From positions 1-64,000 of the forward strand of contig JAILHF010000011.1 in NCBI GenBank assembly GCA_024696005.1: a stretch of DNA of 64,000 nucleotides. The letters are read 5' to 3'. Source of the stretch: Lachnospiraceae bacterium. GTDB taxonomy: Bacteria > Bacillota > Clostridia > Lachnospirales > Lachnospiraceae. Positions within the stretch are counted from its first letter, which is position 1; each line of letters opens with the position of its first letter. Under the pieces are notes generated by a model, which saw only the letters and a program-made list of their open reading frames with translations, searched no databases and was not told the DNA's origin. Position numbers and translations under genes: made by a program. Positions 1 to 8,226 of the stretch are shown here, piece by piece.

Positions 1-234
1 AACAAGCTGATTCTCCCAGTCTGCAACACCTATCGGATTGTTGTATCCAGCAAGGGAATACTCCACAACCGTCTTGTTTTTGCCCTTCACGAGCAGAAGT
101 CCTATCGTGGGCTTGTCATCCGGGTGGCGGAGCACATCGTCCACCACATTACGGTACATATTGATTTTGCTGACAAATTCCGGCTCAAACTCACAGGCTT
201 TCAGTTCGATTACCACATAGCATAAGTATATCAC
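1..234 (-). pseudogene. DUF1016/YhcG-type nuclease, 3' fragment lacking its N-terminus
   Basis: On the minus strand the reading frame contains YVVIELKACEFEPEF, then VVDDVLRHPDDKPTIGLLL and VVEYSL. This is the conserved C-terminal PD-(D/E)XK-like region of DUF1016 (YhcG) proteins, which accompany restriction and other accessory systems. The gene continues past position 1. Upstream, homology stops abruptly just before the YVVIEL motif: the frame meets a TGA within about 35 bases and has no ATG, and the preceding family sequence (the GRQY/FIDLLFYH region) is absent. A GTG at 234 could nominally start it but has no ribosome site. I read this as a 5'-truncated remnant; the part beyond the window could alter that view. 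Confidence 0.72.
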
Positions 235-314
235 ATTTTTGTGAAAAAAACGGGTCAATCACTTTTTCTATGTGATACCCCGGCCGTATGCCTGGCGGCA
301 TAGTACATTGACAG

Positions 315-343
315 TTGCATAAAAAAGGATCAACCTTTATGAT
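315..343 (+). promoter_or_regulatory. Promoter of glycerate kinase gene
   Basis: TTGCAT (315-320) and TATGAT (338-343) are separated by 17 bases, 46 bases upstream of the glycerate kinase start. An overlapping TTGACA at 308-313 is too far from the -10 (24 bases) to pair with it. Confidence 0.55.
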
Positions 344-389
344 TGAATTGCATCTTGACGGATGTAACAACCAATCAAAAGGATGAAGC

Positions 390-1517
390 ATGAAACTTGT
401 ATTTGCCTCGGATTCCTTTAAGGGGAGCCTGAGCAGCAGGAGAATAACGGAATTGCTGACCGCGGCGGCTGTCGCGGTTTTTGGCACGTGCGATGCGGTT
501 CCGGTGATCCTTGCGGACGGCGGAGAGGGAACGCTGGATGCGATCCTGAGCGTGCGGCCCGGCAGAAAAGTGCCGGTGGCAGTTCACGGTCCCTTGATGG
601 AGGAAACAGAGGCATGTTATGGCGTTATGGACAACGGCAAAGCGGTAGTGGAGATGGCGCAGGCCTCGGGACTTACGCTGGTGCCGCCCAAGAAGAGGGA
701 TCCGATGCTTTCCGGCAGCATCGGGACAGGGGAATTGATCCGGGATGCGCTGCTGGCCGGGCGTAAGAACATTACAGTGGCCATTGGTGGATCGGCTACC
801 AATGACGGCGGGATGGGAGCGATGACGGCCCTGGGAGTGCGTTTTCTTGATAAAGCCGGGAATGCTCTTGCCGGTCGTGGGAAGGATTTATGCCGGGTGG
901 CGGAGATAGACATGAGCCATCTGATGCCGGAAGCGGCGGCTGCGCATTTTACGGTCATGTGCGATGTAAAGAATCCGTTATGCGGTCCATCCGGGGCGAG
1001 TTTTGTCTTCGGCCCTCAAAAGGGAGCGGGTCCGGAAAAGGTCAGGCTTCTTGAAGAGGGGATGAGGAATTACCGGGATGTGATCATCCGGACTTTCGGG
1101 ATCGATCCGGACAGTATTCCCGGCGCAGGTGCCGCCGGTGGCATGGGAGCGGCGCTCAAGGTATTTCTCGGGGCTGAGCTCAAGTCGGGGATCGAAACGA
1201 TACTGGATCTGTGTGATTTTGACAGCCTGATCAAGGATGCGGACTGTGTCATTACCGGGGAGGGAAGGCTTGACGGTCAGAGCAGTGAGGGGAAAGCGGT
1301 ACAGGGCGTTGCAAAAAGAGCAAAGAGAGCCGGGATTCCCTGCGTTGCGCTTTGCGGCTGTCTGGGAGACGGACATGAAAGCATGATGGGAGCGGGGATC
1401 ACGAACGTTGTCACGTTGGCAAGGGAAGGTGTTTCAAACGAATATGCCATGCAGCATGCGGAAGAGCTGTACTATCAGAGAGCGGTGGAAGTGATGCAGA
1501 GTCTGAACGATGGGTGA
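390..1517 (+). CDS. glxK: Glycerate 2-kinase (GlxK/GarK family)
   Basis: This 375-residue protein phosphorylates D-glycerate with ATP, probably giving 2-phosphoglycerate, and so feeds glycerate into glycolysis in the cytosol. The family signature is present: N-terminal KLVFASDSFKGSLSS, ADGGEGTLDA near residue 50, the glycine-rich AIGGSATNDGGMGAM, GAGAAGGMGA near residue 245, and VITGEGRLDGQS near residue 290. Length is normal for the family. The ATG at 390 has GGATGA a few bases upstream and a good promoter at 315-343. It is followed after 66 bases by a small membrane protein and may be co-transcribed with it. The family assignment is secure; 2- versus 3-phosphate specificity is inferred from the family. 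Confidence 0.93.
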   Translation: MKLVFASDSFKGSLSSRRITELLTAAAVAVFGTCDAVPVILADGGEGTLDAILSVRPGRKVPVAVHGPLMEETEACYGVMDNGKAVVEMAQASGLTLVPPKKRDPMLSGSIGTGELIRDALLAGRKNITVAIGGSATNDGGMGAMTALGVRFLDKAGNALAGRGKDLCRVAEIDMSHLMPEAAAAHFTVMCDVKNPLCGPSGASFVFGPQKGAGPEKVRLLEEGMRNYRDVIIRTFGIDPDSIPGAGAAGGMGAALKVFLGAELKSGIETILDLCDFDSLIKDADCVITGEGRLDGQSSEGKAVQGVAKRAKRAGIPCVALCGCLGDGHESMMGAGITNVVTLAREGVSNEYAMQHAEELYYQRAVEVMQSLNDG

Positions 1518-1583
1518 GCCGTTTATCCGGATAGAACCGGCTAAGGGAAACAACCCTCCGGGGTTCCGGCGGAAGGAGATGCG

Positions 1584-2162
1584 ATGAGAGAGAAATGGAA
1601 TAAACTGGACGCAGGTGCAAAGGTTCGCATGATCATCCTGGCGCTGATCGCCCTGTGGTGCGCCTATTGCGTGATCGCGTACAGTCGCGAGATCTACGAA
1701 ACGAGCATTGCGAACGGAACGGTTGATACGAAAAACATGGGGTCCGTCACGGTCGACGGCTCGGATTTTACGCCGATCGCACAGTTTCTGGGCAGCAGCT
1801 TTAACTCCCTTTTTGTGTTCGTGATCATCGGAGCATACTCACTGGTGATCCTGGCAATCTGTGGACTTCCGGAATTCTTCTATTGGCTGATCCTCATCCG
1901 CAAGCGAAGCGTCATTCAGCCCGAGGAATCGGAGCTCGCCACCTACATCGTCGGTCTGGGGGCATTTTTCGGCGTTGTCGGCGGAATTGTGGCCTGCGGT
2001 TTTCATACGCGCTTTGCGCCGGTATGGTTCACGTTTTGCTGGCTGATCCCCGCGTTCCTGTTGCTCATTTTGCCGTTCAGGCGCAGGATGAGAGCCGGGG
2101 CGCCCCCGACGGATTCAAATCAGGTGCCTCCGACAATTCCGCCTCAGTCGCCAATGAACTGA
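1584..2162 (+). CDS. Hypothetical integral membrane protein
   Basis: A 192-residue protein that I do not recognise. The ATG at 1584 is well placed behind GGCGGAAGGAGATGCG. Hydrophobic segments lie near residues 16-34, 74-104 (probably two passes), 118-140 and 146-164. An extracytoplasmic loop probably lies between the first and second (around 35-72), and a proline-rich polar tail follows residue 165. The paired RKR and RRRMR clusters next to membrane segments suggest cytoplasmic loops. No catalytic motif was seen. It sits between glycerate kinase and the rpmE promoter and could be in the glycerate kinase transcript; nothing in the sequence ties it to that pathway. Confidence 0.75.
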   Translation: MREKWNKLDAGAKVRMIILALIALWCAYCVIAYSREIYETSIANGTVDTKNMGSVTVDGSDFTPIAQFLGSSFNSLFVFVIIGAYSLVILAICGLPEFFYWLILIRKRSVIQPEESELATYIVGLGAFFGVVGGIVACGFHTRFAPVWFTFCWLIPAFLLLILPFRRRMRAGAPPTDSNQVPPTIPPQSPMN

Positions 2163-2181
2163 AGTGTTCGGAAATCAGGGC

Positions 2182-2210
2182 TTGCTTTTTCTGACGGCTT
2201 GTGGTATAGT
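2182..2210 (+). promoter_or_regulatory. Promoter of rpmE
   Basis: TTGCTT (2182-2187), a 17-base spacer and TATAGT (2205-2210), leaving a leader of about 80 bases before the L31 start. Confidence 0.6.
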
Positions 2211-2297
2211 ACCACTGTTGTTTTGGCTAAGTAGTGTCCTGCACACATTCACAGTAACAACCCTGTGTGTCTGTGAGGCAGGAAGAAGGAGAGAGAA

Positions 2298-2501
2298 ATG
2301 AGAGAAGGAATCCATCCTGAGTATTATCAGGCAACTGTAACCTGCAACTGCGGCAACACCTTCGTTACCGGTTCCACCAAGAAGGAGATCCACGTGGAAA
2401 TCTGCTCCAAGTGCCATCCGTTCTACACCGGACAGCAGAAGGCTACGCAGGCTCGCGGTCGTGTGGATAAGTTCAACAAGAAATACGGCGTAGGCAAGTA
2501 G
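2298..2501 (+). CDS. rpmE: 50S ribosomal protein L31, zinc-binding form
   Basis: A 67-residue protein of the large ribosomal subunit. [19 protein letters not shown] is the typical L31 start. Cysteines 16, 18, 36 and 39 form the CxC...CxxC zinc site, so this is the C+ (RpmE) form rather than the zinc-independent RpmE2 form. The start is preceded by GGAAGAAGGAGAG. It has its own promoter and ends in a perfect terminator at 2525-2561, so most transcripts should carry only L31, with read-through into yqhQ-prmC-prfA. This order is conserved across Firmicutes. Confidence 0.98.
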   Translation: MREGIHPEYYQATVTCNCGNTFVTGSTKKEIHVEICSKCHPFYTGQQKATQARGRVDKFNKKYGVGK

Positions 2502-2524
2502 AGTTCAATTTGGAAAAGCGAGAC

Positions 2525-2562
2525 AAAGCTTGAGGTGGCATGCGCTCATCTCAAGCTTTTTC
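2525..2562 (+). terminator. Rho-independent terminator after rpmE
   Basis: AAGCTTGAG (2526-2534) and CTCAAGCTT (2550-2558) form a perfect stem followed by a short T run. An in-frame ATG at 2540 lies in the loop, which argues against starting the next gene there. Confidence 0.85.
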
Positions 2563-2596
2563 GTTATACAAGAAGAAAGTCGGAGGATTGGCATTC

Positions 2597-3709
2597 ATGG
2601 CAAAAAAGAGACGCAGGAGCGTTTATTCCGGGATCGGCGGACAGGCTGTCCTGGAAGGGGTGATGATGAGGAATAAGGGAGACACGGCCGTGGCGGTTCG
2701 CAAAGCGGACGGCGAGATCGTTGTGAACCTCAAAGAGGAGAAGTACGATCCGAAGAGTCTCAAACGCCGCATCCCGTTCGTGCGCGGTGTGTTTGCCTTT
2801 GTGGAATCCCTGACCACCGGCATGGAAATGCTTTCCTATTCCGCTTCCTTCTTTGACGATGAGGAAGAAGAAAAGGATAAAGATAAGAAGAAAGAGAAAA
2901 AGAGCCTGCTGGAGAAGATCTTCGGCGACAAGGCCGACGAGGTGGTCATGGGCTTGACGGTCCTTTTCTCCATCGGCTTTGCGGTGCTCCTGTTCATGCT
3001 CCTGCCTTACGGCATCTCGGAGATCCTGCGGAAATATCTGCGAAACGACTCCCTGGTGCTTCTGCTTGAAGGGGTGCTGCGCATCGTCTTCTTTGTGATC
3101 TATGTGGCGTCGATCGCGCTGATGAAGGACATACGCCGCCTTTACCAGTATCACGGCGCCGAGCATAAATGCATCAACTGCATCGAGACGGGGCGGCCGC
3201 TGACGGTGGAAAACGTCAGACGTTCTTCGCGCTTCCACAAGCGCTGCGGAACGTCTTTCCTGCTCTTTGTCGTGGTGCTGGGCGTGATCCTCTGCTTCTT
3301 TATAAGAGTGGATCAGATCTGGCTCCGTTTCCTGCTTCGCATCGCCCTGATCCCGGTGATCGCGGGCCTGTCGTTTGAACTGCTGCAGCTGGCGGGAAAG
3401 CGGGACAGCTTCTTCCTGGCGCTGATCTCGGCACCCGGGCTTTTGCTGCAGCGCGTGACGACCAAGGAGCCGGACGATTCCATGATCGAGACGGCGATCG
3501 CAGCCACGGAAGCCGTGTTTGACTGGGAAGCCTTCCAGAAGAAGCATTTTGAGCGCAAGATGGTCAAGAAGACCGAAAAGGTTGCGGACGGCCGCGAGAT
3601 GGAGACCGGTGAGGAGACGATGGAGATCAATGTCCTCGACATCGAGGAACAGCTCCGTACCGGCTATACCGGCGTGATCCGCCGAGACGGGGACAAGTGG
3701 CCGCTTTGA
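2597..3709 (+). CDS. yqhQ: DUF1385 membrane protein YqhQ
   Basis: A 370-residue protein of the DUF1385 (YqhQ) family, a conserved Firmicutes membrane protein of unclear biochemical role found beside prmC and prfA. Visible family marks are GGQAVLEGVMMR at residues 14-25, a highly charged E/D/K stretch near residues 90-110, and YHGAEHKCINC near 185. About four membrane segments follow residue 115 and a soluble C-terminal region ends the protein. An ATG at 2540 is in frame but lies inside the rpmE terminator, so I chose 2597, behind CGGAGGATTGG. It overlaps prmC by 13 bases, which indicates translational coupling. Confidence 0.9.
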   Translation: MAKKRRRSVYSGIGGQAVLEGVMMRNKGDTAVAVRKADGEIVVNLKEEKYDPKSLKRRIPFVRGVFAFVESLTTGMEMLSYSASFFDDEEEEKDKDKKKEKKSLLEKIFGDKADEVVMGLTVLFSIGFAVLLFMLLPYGISEILRKYLRNDSLVLLLEGVLRIVFFVIYVASIALMKDIRRLYQYHGAEHKCINCIETGRPLTVENVRRSSRFHKRCGTSFLLFVVVLGVILCFFIRVDQIWLRFLLRIALIPVIAGLSFELLQLAGKRDSFFLALISAPGLLLQRVTTKEPDDSMIETAIAATEAVFDWEAFQKKHFERKMVKKTEKVADGREMETGEETMEINVLDIEEQLRTGYTGVIRRDGDKWPL

Positions 3710-4563
3710 GCAGCGTGTTGCGATACAGGGAAAGCTGCCTGGAGGCGCAGAAGCGCCTGGAAGCAGCCGGCGTGGAGGAAGCTGCACTGGAGGCAAGGCT
3801 GCTTTTGGAACATGTCTGCGGCTGTGAGCGCAGCGAGCTGTATCTGAACCCGGAGCGGGAGCTGAGCGCGGAAGAAGCCAAGCGCTTCCTGGAACTGCTC
3901 GGGAAACGCGAAAGGCGCATCCCGCTGCAGCAGCTGACCGGAAAAGCGTTCTTTTACGGATTGGAATTTGCGGTGAACGGGGACGTGCTCATCCCGCGTT
4001 CCGATACCGAGATCCTGGTCGAAGAGGCCGAGAAGTGCCTTTCGGGCGGGGAAAACATATTGGATCTGTGCACGGGCAGCGGCTGCATTCTGCTGAGTCT
4101 CCTGTCCAGAGGGAAGGGGCTGTCGGGGACCGGCACGGACCTTTCCGAAAAGGCCCTGGCCGTTGCCGGGGAAAACGCGAAGCGGCTGGCGCCTGCTGCG
4201 GCGTTTCTGCAGGGAGACCTCTTCGGTGCCCTGCCGGAGAGCCGGAAAAAGAGCTTTGACCTGATCGTGTCAAACCCGCCCTACATCGCAAGCGGCGAGA
4301 TACCCTCGCTGATGCCCGAGGTGGCGGAGCACGAGCCGCTTTCCGCCCTGGACGGCGGGGAAGACGGGCTTGCGTTCTACCGCAGGATCGCCATGGAGGC
4401 GGGAGCGTGGCTGAAAGACGGAGGGCGGATCTTTCTGGAGATCGGCTGCGATCAGGCGGCGGATGTCTGCGCATTGCTTGAAGAGAACGGCTTTGCGGAG
4501 GTCAGGGTGAGAAAGGATTACGCACAGCTCGACCGCGTGGTATGCGGGCGGGCCGAAATATAA
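3697..4563 (+). CDS. prmC: Release factor glutamine N5-methyltransferase PrmC
   Basis: A 288-residue S-adenosylmethionine-dependent enzyme that methylates the glutamine of the GGQ loop in release factors, increasing termination efficiency. Marks: the helical N-terminal domain (1-80) with RIPLQQLTGKAFFYG, then IPRSDTEILVEEA, the SAM-binding ILDLCTGSGC near 120, and the catalytic VSNPPYI near 190. It begins at a GTG (3697) inside the end of yqhQ, preceded by GACGGGGACAA. Its substrate, RF1, is the next gene 13 bases downstream, which fits the function directly. Confidence 0.96.
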   Translation: MAALSSVLRYRESCLEAQKRLEAAGVEEAALEARLLLEHVCGCERSELYLNPERELSAEEAKRFLELLGKRERRIPLQQLTGKAFFYGLEFAVNGDVLIPRSDTEILVEEAEKCLSGGENILDLCTGSGCILLSLLSRGKGLSGTGTDLSEKALAVAGENAKRLAPAAAFLQGDLFGALPESRKKSFDLIVSNPPYIASGEIPSLMPEVAEHEPLSALDGGEDGLAFYRRIAMEAGAWLKDGGRIFLEIGCDQAADVCALLEENGFAEVRVRKDYAQLDRVVCGRAEI

Positions 4564-4576
4564 AGAGGTGAGTTAG

Positions 4577-5653
4577 ATGTTCGGACAACTGGAAGATCTG
4601 GAGCGCCGTTTTGAAGAGGTGCTGAATGAACTGAATGAGCCGGGAACAGCAAACGACCAGCAGCGTTACCAGAAGCTGATGAAGGAGCATGCCGAATTGC
4701 TCCCTGTCGTGGAAGCCTACCGGGAATATAAAAAGGCGAAACAGGATGCCGAGGATGCCGTGAGCATGCTCGAAGAGGAGAAGGATCCCGACATGCGAGA
4801 GATGCTCAAGGAGGAGTACGCGGCGGCAAAGCAGAGGATCGTGGAGCTCGAAAAGAAGCTGACGCTCCTTTTGCTTCCGAAAGACCCTAACGACGGCAAG
4901 GACGTGGTGGTGGAGATCCGTGCCGGTGCCGGCGGTGACGAGGCTGCGCTCTTTGCGGCCGAGCTGTATCGGATGTATGCGCATTATGCCGAATCGCGGC
5001 GCTGGAGAGTGGAGATGGTCAATGCCGACGAAACCGGCATCGGCGGGATGAAGGAAGTGGAATTCATCGTAAGCGGCAACGGGGCGTATTCCGTGCTGAA
5101 GTACGAAAGCGGCGTGCACCGCGTGCAGCGCGTGCCCGAGACCGAGAGCGGCGGGCGCATCCACACGTCCACGGCCACCGTGGCTGTCATGCCCGAGGCT
5201 GAAGAGGTGGAAGTGCAGATCGATGAGAAGGACATCCGCATTGACGTGATGCGTGCTTCCGGAAACGGAGGACAGTGCGTGAACACGACGGACTCCGCGG
5301 TGCGCCTGACGCATTATCCGACCGGCATCGTGATCTATTCCCAGACGGAAAAGAGCCAGATCCAGAACAAGGAAAAGGCGTTCGCGCTGCTGCGCACCAA
5401 GCTTTACGATCTGGAGTGCCAGAAGGCGCACAATGCCGAGGCCGACCTGAGAAGGAGCCAGATCGGGACGGGCGACCGTTCGGAAAAGATCAGGACCTAC
5501 AACTTCCCGCAGGGGCGCGTGACGGATCACCGGATCGGCCTTACCCTTTACAAGATCGACAAGGTGATGGACGGGGATTTGCAGGAGATCATCGATGCCT
5601 GCGTGACCGCCGACCAGGCCGCCAAACTGAGCCGCATGAACGAAACGGCGTGA
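4577..5653 (+). CDS. prfA: Peptide chain release factor 1
   Basis: A 358-residue RF1 that recognises UAA and UAG and triggers peptide release. The coiled N-terminal domain occupies residues 1-100. Residues 187-189 are PET, the Firmicutes variant of the RF1 codon-recognition tripeptide (PxT; RF2 would have SPF). The catalytic GGQ is at 231-233 within [13 protein letters not shown]. Length is standard. AAGAGGTGAGTTAG precedes the ATG. It follows prmC, the enzyme that modifies its GGQ glutamine, and the block ends at a strong terminator. Confidence 0.98.
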   Translation: MFGQLEDLERRFEEVLNELNEPGTANDQQRYQKLMKEHAELLPVVEAYREYKKAKQDAEDAVSMLEEEKDPDMREMLKEEYAAAKQRIVELEKKLTLLLLPKDPNDGKDVVVEIRAGAGGDEAALFAAELYRMYAHYAESRRWRVEMVNADETGIGGMKEVEFIVSGNGAYSVLKYESGVHRVQRVPETESGGRIHTSTATVAVMPEAEEVEVQIDEKDIRIDVMRASGNGGQCVNTTDSAVRLTHYPTGIVIYSQTEKSQIQNKEKAFALLRTKLYDLECQKAHNAEADLRRSQIGTGDRSEKIRTYNFPQGRVTDHRIGLTLYKIDKVMDGDLQEIIDACVTADQAAKLSRMNETA

Positions 5654-5672
5654 ATCGCCATTGTTCAGCAGT

Positions 5673-5707
5673 AAAAAAGCCGTAAGCTCCCGCTTTCGGC
5701 TTTTTTT
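5673..5707 (+). terminator. Rho-independent terminator after prfA
   Basis: AAAAAAGCCG (5673-5682) pairs with CGGCTTTTTTT (5697-5707); the stem runs directly into seven Ts. Confidence 0.85.
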
Positions 5708-5708
5708 G

Positions 5709-5737
5709 ATGACAGAATGCCCCATTTGTGCTATTAT
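5709..5737 (+). promoter_or_regulatory. Promoter of the SGNH hydrolase-AraC unit
   Basis: ATGACA (5709-5714), 17 bases, TATTAT (5732-5737), lying immediately after the prfA terminator. Confidence 0.55.
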
Positions 5738-5801
5738 ATTGAAGGATTTTTGCTTTTTGTGGGGAGGCGCGTTCTTTTCGGACGCGGCCCGAGAGGTGAC
5801 A

Positions 5802-7244
5802 ATGAGAGAAGGCCCGGAAGATCGAAACGAAAACAGAGGCAAGCCCAGGAGCTTTTCAAGGACCCTGCGCAGGATGTGGAGACATCATCGCAGGGAAATG
5901 ATAGGCTTTGGCCTGCTTTTTCTTGCGGTCATCATCGCGCTGACGGCGATCCTTGTGTTTGGCGGCAGAAAGCCGCAGGAGGACGAAAAGCCGGCGGAGA
6001 GCTCGAACATGGTTGCTTCCTCTGCGGATCCCTACGGCGACCTTTTTGCCGACCCTTCCAAGGGCAGGAAAAAGGCGGGGAACGAAGGCTCGCTTTCGGG
6101 TGACGCGGCCGAAAACGGCGGAGCGGAGGAGAATCCGACGGTGCTGGCCGAGGTTGCGGGCGCACGCTCCGGTTATCTGAACAACTGCGTTTTCCTGGGA
6201 GATTCCCGTACCGTCGGAGCTGTGATCTACGGCTTCATATCGGACAAAGATGCGCTGGCCGAGATCGGCATCGCGCACACATCGGCAGAGAACTTCACCT
6301 ACACACAGAATTCCGGAAAGCAGTATACCATGCGTTCCTTCCTGGCGGAAAAAGCCGCGCCCGTTGTCTATGTCTGTTACGGCGTGAACGGGATGAACGG
6401 CATGGACGAGGCTACCTACGAGCGCACCTACAAGACGCTGGTGGAGCACATCATCGACATGGCGCCGACGAGCAATATCGTGCTGATGTCGATCTGGCCT
6501 GTAAACGACAACGGGATGTACAAGGGCGCCGTAAAGAACGAATGGATCGACAAGTACAACGAATTTCTGAAGACCCTTGCGGAATACGAAGGGATCTATT
6601 ATCTGGATGTTTCCTCGGTATTAAAGAACAGCGAAGGCGGGATCAAGGCCGAATTTGACGCGGGCGACGGCCTGCATTACCAGGCGTATGCCTACAACAC
6701 GATCATCGATTACATCATCTCGCACCCGGTGCCCGGCGTATCGGACGCGGGCGAGTATGTGGTGCATTATGTGGCGCCCAGACCGAACGTGACCTCGAAG
6801 CTGCCCACGCCGGTTCCTTTCACGCCTACGCCCGTTCCGGAAGAAGAGGAGGAGGAACCCACGCCGGAGGCAACGGCCACACCCACGCTCACGCCCACGC
6901 CTGAGGAGACGGTCAGCCAGAATGTGCCCACGCCGACAAAGAAGCCGACGCCCATTCCCACGCCGGAAGTGAGCCCCACGCCCACACCCGAGCCGAGCCC
7001 GACCGAAGGGCCGACGGAAGGGGTGACGCCCACGCCCACTCCCACGAAGGGAGATGAACCGAGCCCCTCGGAAGGCGCCACGCCTACTCCCACGAAGGGA
7101 GAGGATCCGGGCGAATCGCCCACACCCGTGCCTTCGGAAGGACCGAGCGAAGGACCTTCGCCCGGAGACCGCATTCCTACTCCGTCCGGAGGGGGCGGAT
7201 ATGAGGAAACAAGGAGAGGCCATGGCAACAGAAGTCTTCGATGA
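5802..7244 (+). CDS. Membrane-anchored SGNH/GDSL-type hydrolase with Pro/Thr-rich tail
   Basis: The start chosen is 5802 (behind GAGAGGTGACA), giving 480 residues; a more upstream in-frame ATG lies before the prfA terminator. A basic N-terminus is followed by one membrane segment near residues 34-52. The extracellular part carries an SGNH-hydrolase core: VFLGDSRTVG with candidate nucleophile Ser135, a GVNGM block near 200, and DGLH with Asp289 and His292. Such enzymes remove acetyl or other ester groups from glycans. Residues about 330-480 are a low-complexity tail of TPTP, PTPE and SEG repeats, probably a wall-spanning stalk; no sortase signal follows. Its end overlaps the AraC gene by 23 bases, so the two are co-transcribed. 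The substrate is unknown; an acetylated cell-wall or dietary glycan is an inference. Confidence 0.82.
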   Translation: MREGPEDRNENRGKPRSFSRTLRRMWRHHRREMIGFGLLFLAVIIALTAILVFGGRKPQEDEKPAESSNMVASSADPYGDLFADPSKGRKKAGNEGSLSGDAAENGGAEENPTVLAEVAGARSGYLNNCVFLGDSRTVGAVIYGFISDKDALAEIGIAHTSAENFTYTQNSGKQYTMRSFLAEKAAPVVYVCYGVNGMNGMDEATYERTYKTLVEHIIDMAPTSNIVLMSIWPVNDNGMYKGAVKNEWIDKYNEFLKTLAEYEGIYYLDVSSVLKNSEGGIKAEFDAGDGLHYQAYAYNTIIDYIISHPVPGVSDAGEYVVHYVAPRPNVTSKLPTPVPFTPTPVPEEEEEEPTPEATATPTLTPTPEETVSQNVPTPTKKPTPIPTPEVSPTPTPEPSPTEGPTEGVTPTPTPTKGDEPSPSEGATPTPTKGEDPGESPTPVPSEGPSEGPSPGDRIPTPSGGGGYEETRRGHGNRSLR

Positions 7245-8157
7245 CTATTATGAGCATACAAATGCCGATTATCCCGTGGGCGTCTACTACGTGGACCTGC
7301 GGAACATGTTCATGGAGCAGGTGCGCAGCCAGTATCACGAGGCCATGGAGCTGGATCTGATGCGAAGCGGCAGCGCGACGATCACCGTTGGCGACGAAAG
7401 CTTTACTCTTGATAAAGGAGGCGCGGTCTGGATCAACAGCGAGCGCCTTCATTCCATACGGCCGGCGGGAGACGGGGAGTGTGTGATCCTTTCCGTGCTG
7501 TTCCGCCCGGCCTATCTTTTTGAAAACGAAGATTCCTTTCTTGCAACGAAATATCTGGCGCCTCTCACTGCGGCGGACTCGCTGCCCTACATCCGCCTGG
7601 AACGCAGGGACCCTTACGGGCGCCGCGCGCTGGAGTGCGTGGATTCCATCCTGGAAGCCAATCTGAACAAGGCGTATGGTTACGAGCTCGAGACCAAGAG
7701 CATGCTCTGCGCGCTCTGGCTGCAGCTGCTTGAAAAGAGCACCCAGTCGCCCAAGACGGCTGCCCGTTCCCTCACGGATGAGCAGCGCGTGAAGGAAGCG
7801 ATCGAATTCATACGGGAACATTTCTCAGAGCAGATCCGCCTGGAAGACATCGCCGACAGCATCCACGTGAGCAAGAGCGAGTGCTGTCGCGCGTTCAAGC
7901 GCTGCACGGGCGAACCGCCTTTCGATCATCTGCTGATCTACCGTGTGTTTGAAGCGGCCCGCAGGATGCAGCGTTCCGACCCTGTCGCGGATTCCATGCA
8001 AAGGCTTTCCGCGGAGGTGGGCTTTAACAATGTCAGCTATTTCAACCGGATCTTCCGCAAGTTCATGGGGCTCACCCCGACGAAATACCGCGAGATCATC
8101 AAAAAAAGCCATCGCGATGCGCTGAACCCGTACGGGATCTCGCTTGCAAGGCTGTAG
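7222..8157 (+). CDS. AraC-family transcriptional regulator
   Basis: A 311-residue regulator. The N-terminal part resembles a cupin sensor (SGSATITVGDESF, then INSERLHSIRP). The last 100 residues are the AraC double helix-turn-helix, with QIRLEDIADSIHVSKSECCRAF and VGFNNVSYFNRIFRKFMG. The ATG at 7222 follows AAGGAGAGGCC; an earlier ATG at 7201 is possible but less well placed. It overlaps the SGNH hydrolase gene and precedes a GH3 glycosidase with its own promoter 5 bases beyond its stop codon. It therefore probably senses a sugar and controls the GH3 gene, the hydrolase, or both; this is inference from position. Confidence 0.88.
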   Translation: MATEVFDDYYEHTNADYPVGVYYVDLRNMFMEQVRSQYHEAMELDLMRSGSATITVGDESFTLDKGGAVWINSERLHSIRPAGDGECVILSVLFRPAYLFENEDSFLATKYLAPLTAADSLPYIRLERRDPYGRRALECVDSILEANLNKAYGYELETKSMLCALWLQLLEKSTQSPKTAARSLTDEQRVKEAIEFIREHFSEQIRLEDIADSIHVSKSECCRAFKRCTGEPPFDHLLIYRVFEAARRMQRSDPVADSMQRLSAEVGFNNVSYFNRIFRKFMGLTPTKYREIIKKSHRDALNPYGISLARL

Positions 8158-8162
8158 CCGTA

Positions 8163-8191
8163 TTGCATTCCGCATCGGCATTTGTTATATT
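8163..8191 (+). promoter_or_regulatory. Promoter of the GH3 gene
   Basis: TTGCAT (8163-8168), 17 bases, TATATT (8186-8191), ending 35 bases before the start codon. The upstream AraC-type gene is a plausible regulator. Confidence 0.6.
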
Positions 8192-8226
8192 GGGAATAAC
8201 GTAAACCCCCGTGAAAGGAGAGTGCG

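Noticed and set aside
2540-2596. Upstream ATG for yqhQ
   Set aside because: It lies in the loop of the rpmE terminator and lacks a ribosome site, while 2597 has one and starts at conserved sequence.
6780-7200. Pro/Thr-rich tail of the SGNH hydrolase as a sortase-anchored wall domain
   Set aside because: No LPXTG-like motif or C-terminal hydrophobic segment follows; the protein is anchored by an N-terminal membrane segment.
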